From Anaerolineaceae bacterium (GTDB lineage: Bacteria; Chloroflexota; Anaerolineae; Aggregatilineales; Phototrophicaceae): a stretch of 64,000 nt of DNA. Position numbers and translations under genes: made by a program. The stretch is from the NCBI GenBank assembly GCA_002702065.1, contig NZXX01000001.1, forward strand, positions 1,674,001-1,738,000. Reading direction: 5' to 3'. Numbering within the stretch: the stretch's first letter is position 1; each line of letters opens with the position of its first letter. The notes beneath the pieces are model-generated. The model was not told the DNA's origin, did not search any database, and saw only the letters and a program-made list of their open reading frames with translations. This document shows, piece after piece, positions 62,574 to 64,000 of the stretch.

Positions 62574-63443
62574 ATGAAAGTCCTTATTCTGGGCGGTGCC
62601 GGGATGCTGGGGCACAGGCTGTGGCTGAATTTGCGCGACAGGCACGATGTCTGGGTCACAGTCCGGGGTACAAGCCACGTTTTTGACGACAAGTTCAACT
62701 ATGATTCGCAGCGTGTGATCACACAGGTTAATGCGCTGCGCTTTGATGATGTGGTGCGAACCATCGGCACTGTCCAGCCCGATGTTGTCGTTAACTGCAT
62801 AGGTGTGATCAAACAGCATCCACTTGCCAAAGAAGCCATCCCGTCGCTGGAAATCAATTCGGTGTTGCCCCATCGTTTGGCCGAGCTATGTAAAGCGGCA
62901 CGGTGTCGTCTTATTCATATCAGTACGGACTGCGTGTTTAGCGGGAAGACGGGTGGCTATACCGAGGACGATGTTTCTGACGCAGAAGACCTGTATGGAC
63001 GGTCCAAGTTTCTGGGTGAAGTGCATTCAGAACGCCATGTTGTAACCCTGCGGACATCCATCATTGGCCCGGAGCTGCATACGCATTTTGGGCTGCTGGA
63101 ATGGTTCCTCAGTCAGAGCGGGCCGGTATCTGGGTTTCAGAAAGCCATTTATACAGGTTTTACGACGGACGAATTGTCTCGTATCATCGACATGTACGTT
63201 TTGCCGAATGACGACCTTCATGGCTTATATCAGATTGCCAGTGAACCGATCAACAAGTACGAGCTGCTGCGATTGTTTAACCAGCACTATCACCGGGATT
63301 TGACCATAGGGGTCAATGATGAGTTTATGTGCGACCGCAGCCTCAATGCAGACCGTTTCAATGCGGCAACCGGCTATAATCCGCCGGGCTGGAGTGCGAT
63401 GGTCGCTGCAATGGCAGCCAATAACCCCTATCTGAAAGACTGA
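62574..63443 (+). CDS. RmlD-like NAD(P)-dependent sugar reductase
   Basis: A 289-residue SDR of the dTDP-4-dehydrorhamnose reductase type. ATG 62574 follows GAGGA; an earlier in-frame start overlaps the previous gene. Motifs: GGAGMLGHRL (dinucleotide), VVNCIGVI, HISTDCVFSG (catalytic Thr region) and YGRSKFLGE (Tyr/Lys). The adjacent CapD/WbjB-like gene rather than RmlABC suggests that it reduces a UDP-4-keto-hexosamine, like WbvR in UDP-L-QuiNAc synthesis, more than dTDP-rhamnose. Confidence 0.85.
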   Translation: MKVLILGGAGMLGHRLWLNLRDRHDVWVTVRGTSHVFDDKFNYDSQRVITQVNALRFDDVVRTIGTVQPDVVVNCIGVIKQHPLAKEAIPSLEINSVLPHRLAELCKAARCRLIHISTDCVFSGKTGGYTEDDVSDAEDLYGRSKFLGEVHSERHVVTLRTSIIGPELHTHFGLLEWFLSQSGPVSGFQKAIYTGFTTDELSRIIDMYVLPNDDLHGLYQIASEPINKYELLRLFNQHYHRDLTIGVNDEFMCDRSLNADRFNAATGYNPPGWSAMVAAMAANNPYLKD

Positions 63444-63448
63444 ATACG

Positions 63449-64000
63449 ATGTATCTGCACGACAAACGAGTACTCATTACCGGAGGGACCGGTTCGCTGG
63501 GGAAGGTGCTGCTCAACCGTATTTTATCCGGCGAAATGGGCACACCACAGAAAATCACGATCTTTTCACGTGACGAAGCCAAACAGCATGATCTGCGATT
63601 GCAGTATTTGCAACAGACCGCCTCGACTGATGAAGTAATTTACGAGAATTTCCGGCGGCTAATCTCATTCCAGATTGGCGATGTGCGCGATTTTTCGAGC
63701 ATCAGCACCGCGGTTTCCCGCGCGGATGTGGTGTTTAACGCGGCAGCCCTCAAGCAAGTGCCGACCTGCGAATATTATCCATATGAGGCGGTCAGAACAA
63801 ACATCGCCGGCCCGGAAAATATTGTGCGCGCCATACGTGAACATAAACTGCCCGTCGACACGGTCATCGGTATATCCACCGACAAAGCCTGCAAGCCAGT
63901 GAATGTCATGGGGATGACCAAGGCCATTCAGGAACGGATTTTCATTCAGGCAAACGTCGACAGTCCGGCAACGCGCTTTGTCTGTGTGCGGTACGGGAAT
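63449..64000 (+). CDS. CapD/WbjB-like UDP-GlcNAc 4,6-dehydratase/epimerase, N-terminal fragment
   Basis: An open frame of 184 codons from ATG 63449 runs off the right edge. MYLHDKRVLITGGTGSLGKVLL is the NAD-binding start; IGDVRDFSS, NAAALKQVPTCEY and STDKACKPVNVMGMTK are the hallmarks of the FlaA1/WbjB/CapE short soluble dehydratases. Family members act on UDP-GlcNAc by 4,6-dehydration, some with C5 epimerisation. It directly follows the RmlD-like reductase by five bases, so both probably make one UDP-6-deoxy-amino sugar. Confidence 0.88.
   Translation, partial: MYLHDKRVLITGGTGSLGKVLLNRILSGEMGTPQKITIFSRDEAKQHDLRLQYLQQTASTDEVIYENFRRLISFQIGDVRDFSSISTAVSRADVVFNAAALKQVPTCEYYPYEAVRTNIAGPENIVRAIREHKLPVDTVIGISTDKACKPVNVMGMTKAIQERIFIQANVDSPATRFVCVRYGN

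Noticed and set aside
1..64000. CRISPR arrays, tRNA/rRNA genes, IS elements, phage genes
   Set aside because: No regular direct repeats with spacers, no cloverleaf with a TTCGA arm, no transposase or integrase motifs were seen on reading both strands.

Overview
The window looks like a chromosomal piece of a bacterium of the phylum Chloroflexota (Anaerolineae-like). This is an inference from gene content: a single-polypeptide NifJ next to a dihydroorotate-dehydrogenase-like protein and PPDK, several sugar-type ABC systems, a giant cyclic beta-glucan synthase, and GC content that looks mid-50s by eye. No tRNA, rRNA, CRISPR array, IS element or phage gene was seen. Gene density is high and genes are grouped in directional operons.

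Layout. (1) 1-6197, minus strand: a catabolic locus with an M81/MlrC-type metallopeptidase, a TIM-barrel amidohydrolase, a CUT1-type sugar ABC importer (binding protein plus two permeases, no ATPase) and the start of an SGNH/GDSL-type hydrolase. It is divergent from an IlvD/Edd-type sugar-acid dehydratase (6394-8118). (2) 8156-22865, minus strand: a class III aminotransferase, the 2865-residue cyclic beta-1,2-glucan synthase with an upstream tandem universal stress protein, a SIMPL-domain secreted protein, a GH39 glycosidase and a gluconate-5-dehydrogenase-like SDR. (3) 23111-34691: a nitrogen-compound island. The minus strand carries FdrA, DUF1116 and DUF2877 (AllF/AllG/AllH, oxamate carbamoyltransferase type). 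The divergent plus strand carries a stand-alone allophanate-hydrolase-C-terminus-like protein, two tandem isochorismatase-fold cysteine hydrolases, a complete BMP-type ABC importer and a GntR/FCD regulator. A perfect 12-bp palindrome sits at the divergent promoter. (4) 34954-42317: NifJ, DHOD-like protein and PPDK, closed by two terminators. (5) 42661-48356: hypF-C-D-E-A-B, a full [NiFe]-hydrogenase maturation set with no hydrogenase in the window. (6) 48706-51354: a membrane pyrophosphatase with an unusual extracytoplasmic insertion. (7) 51444-64000: a surface-polysaccharide locus with a GT-C-like membrane protein (minus strand), then on the plus strand a LegB-like dehydratase, a sugar-1-P nucleotidyltransferase, a Wzm/Wzt-type exporter, a GT fused to a decayed methyltransferase-like domain, a sulfotransferase, two more GTs, an RmlD-like reductase and a truncated CapD/WbjB-like dehydratase.

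How the parts work together (inference). Region 3 probably imports a purine- or ureide-like compound, hydrolyses C-N bonds and ends in phosphorolysis of a carbamoyl group. NifJ and PPDK join acetyl-CoA/ferredoxin metabolism to PEP through pyrophosphate, and HppA can exchange PPi for an ion gradient. Region 7 builds and exports an amino-sugar-containing, probably sulfated glycan.

The best candidate for an undescribed system is region 3. It combines an AllFGH-type core with two DKC hydrolases and a free-standing AtzF-C-like domain, but lacks the classical allantoin genes and carbamate kinase.
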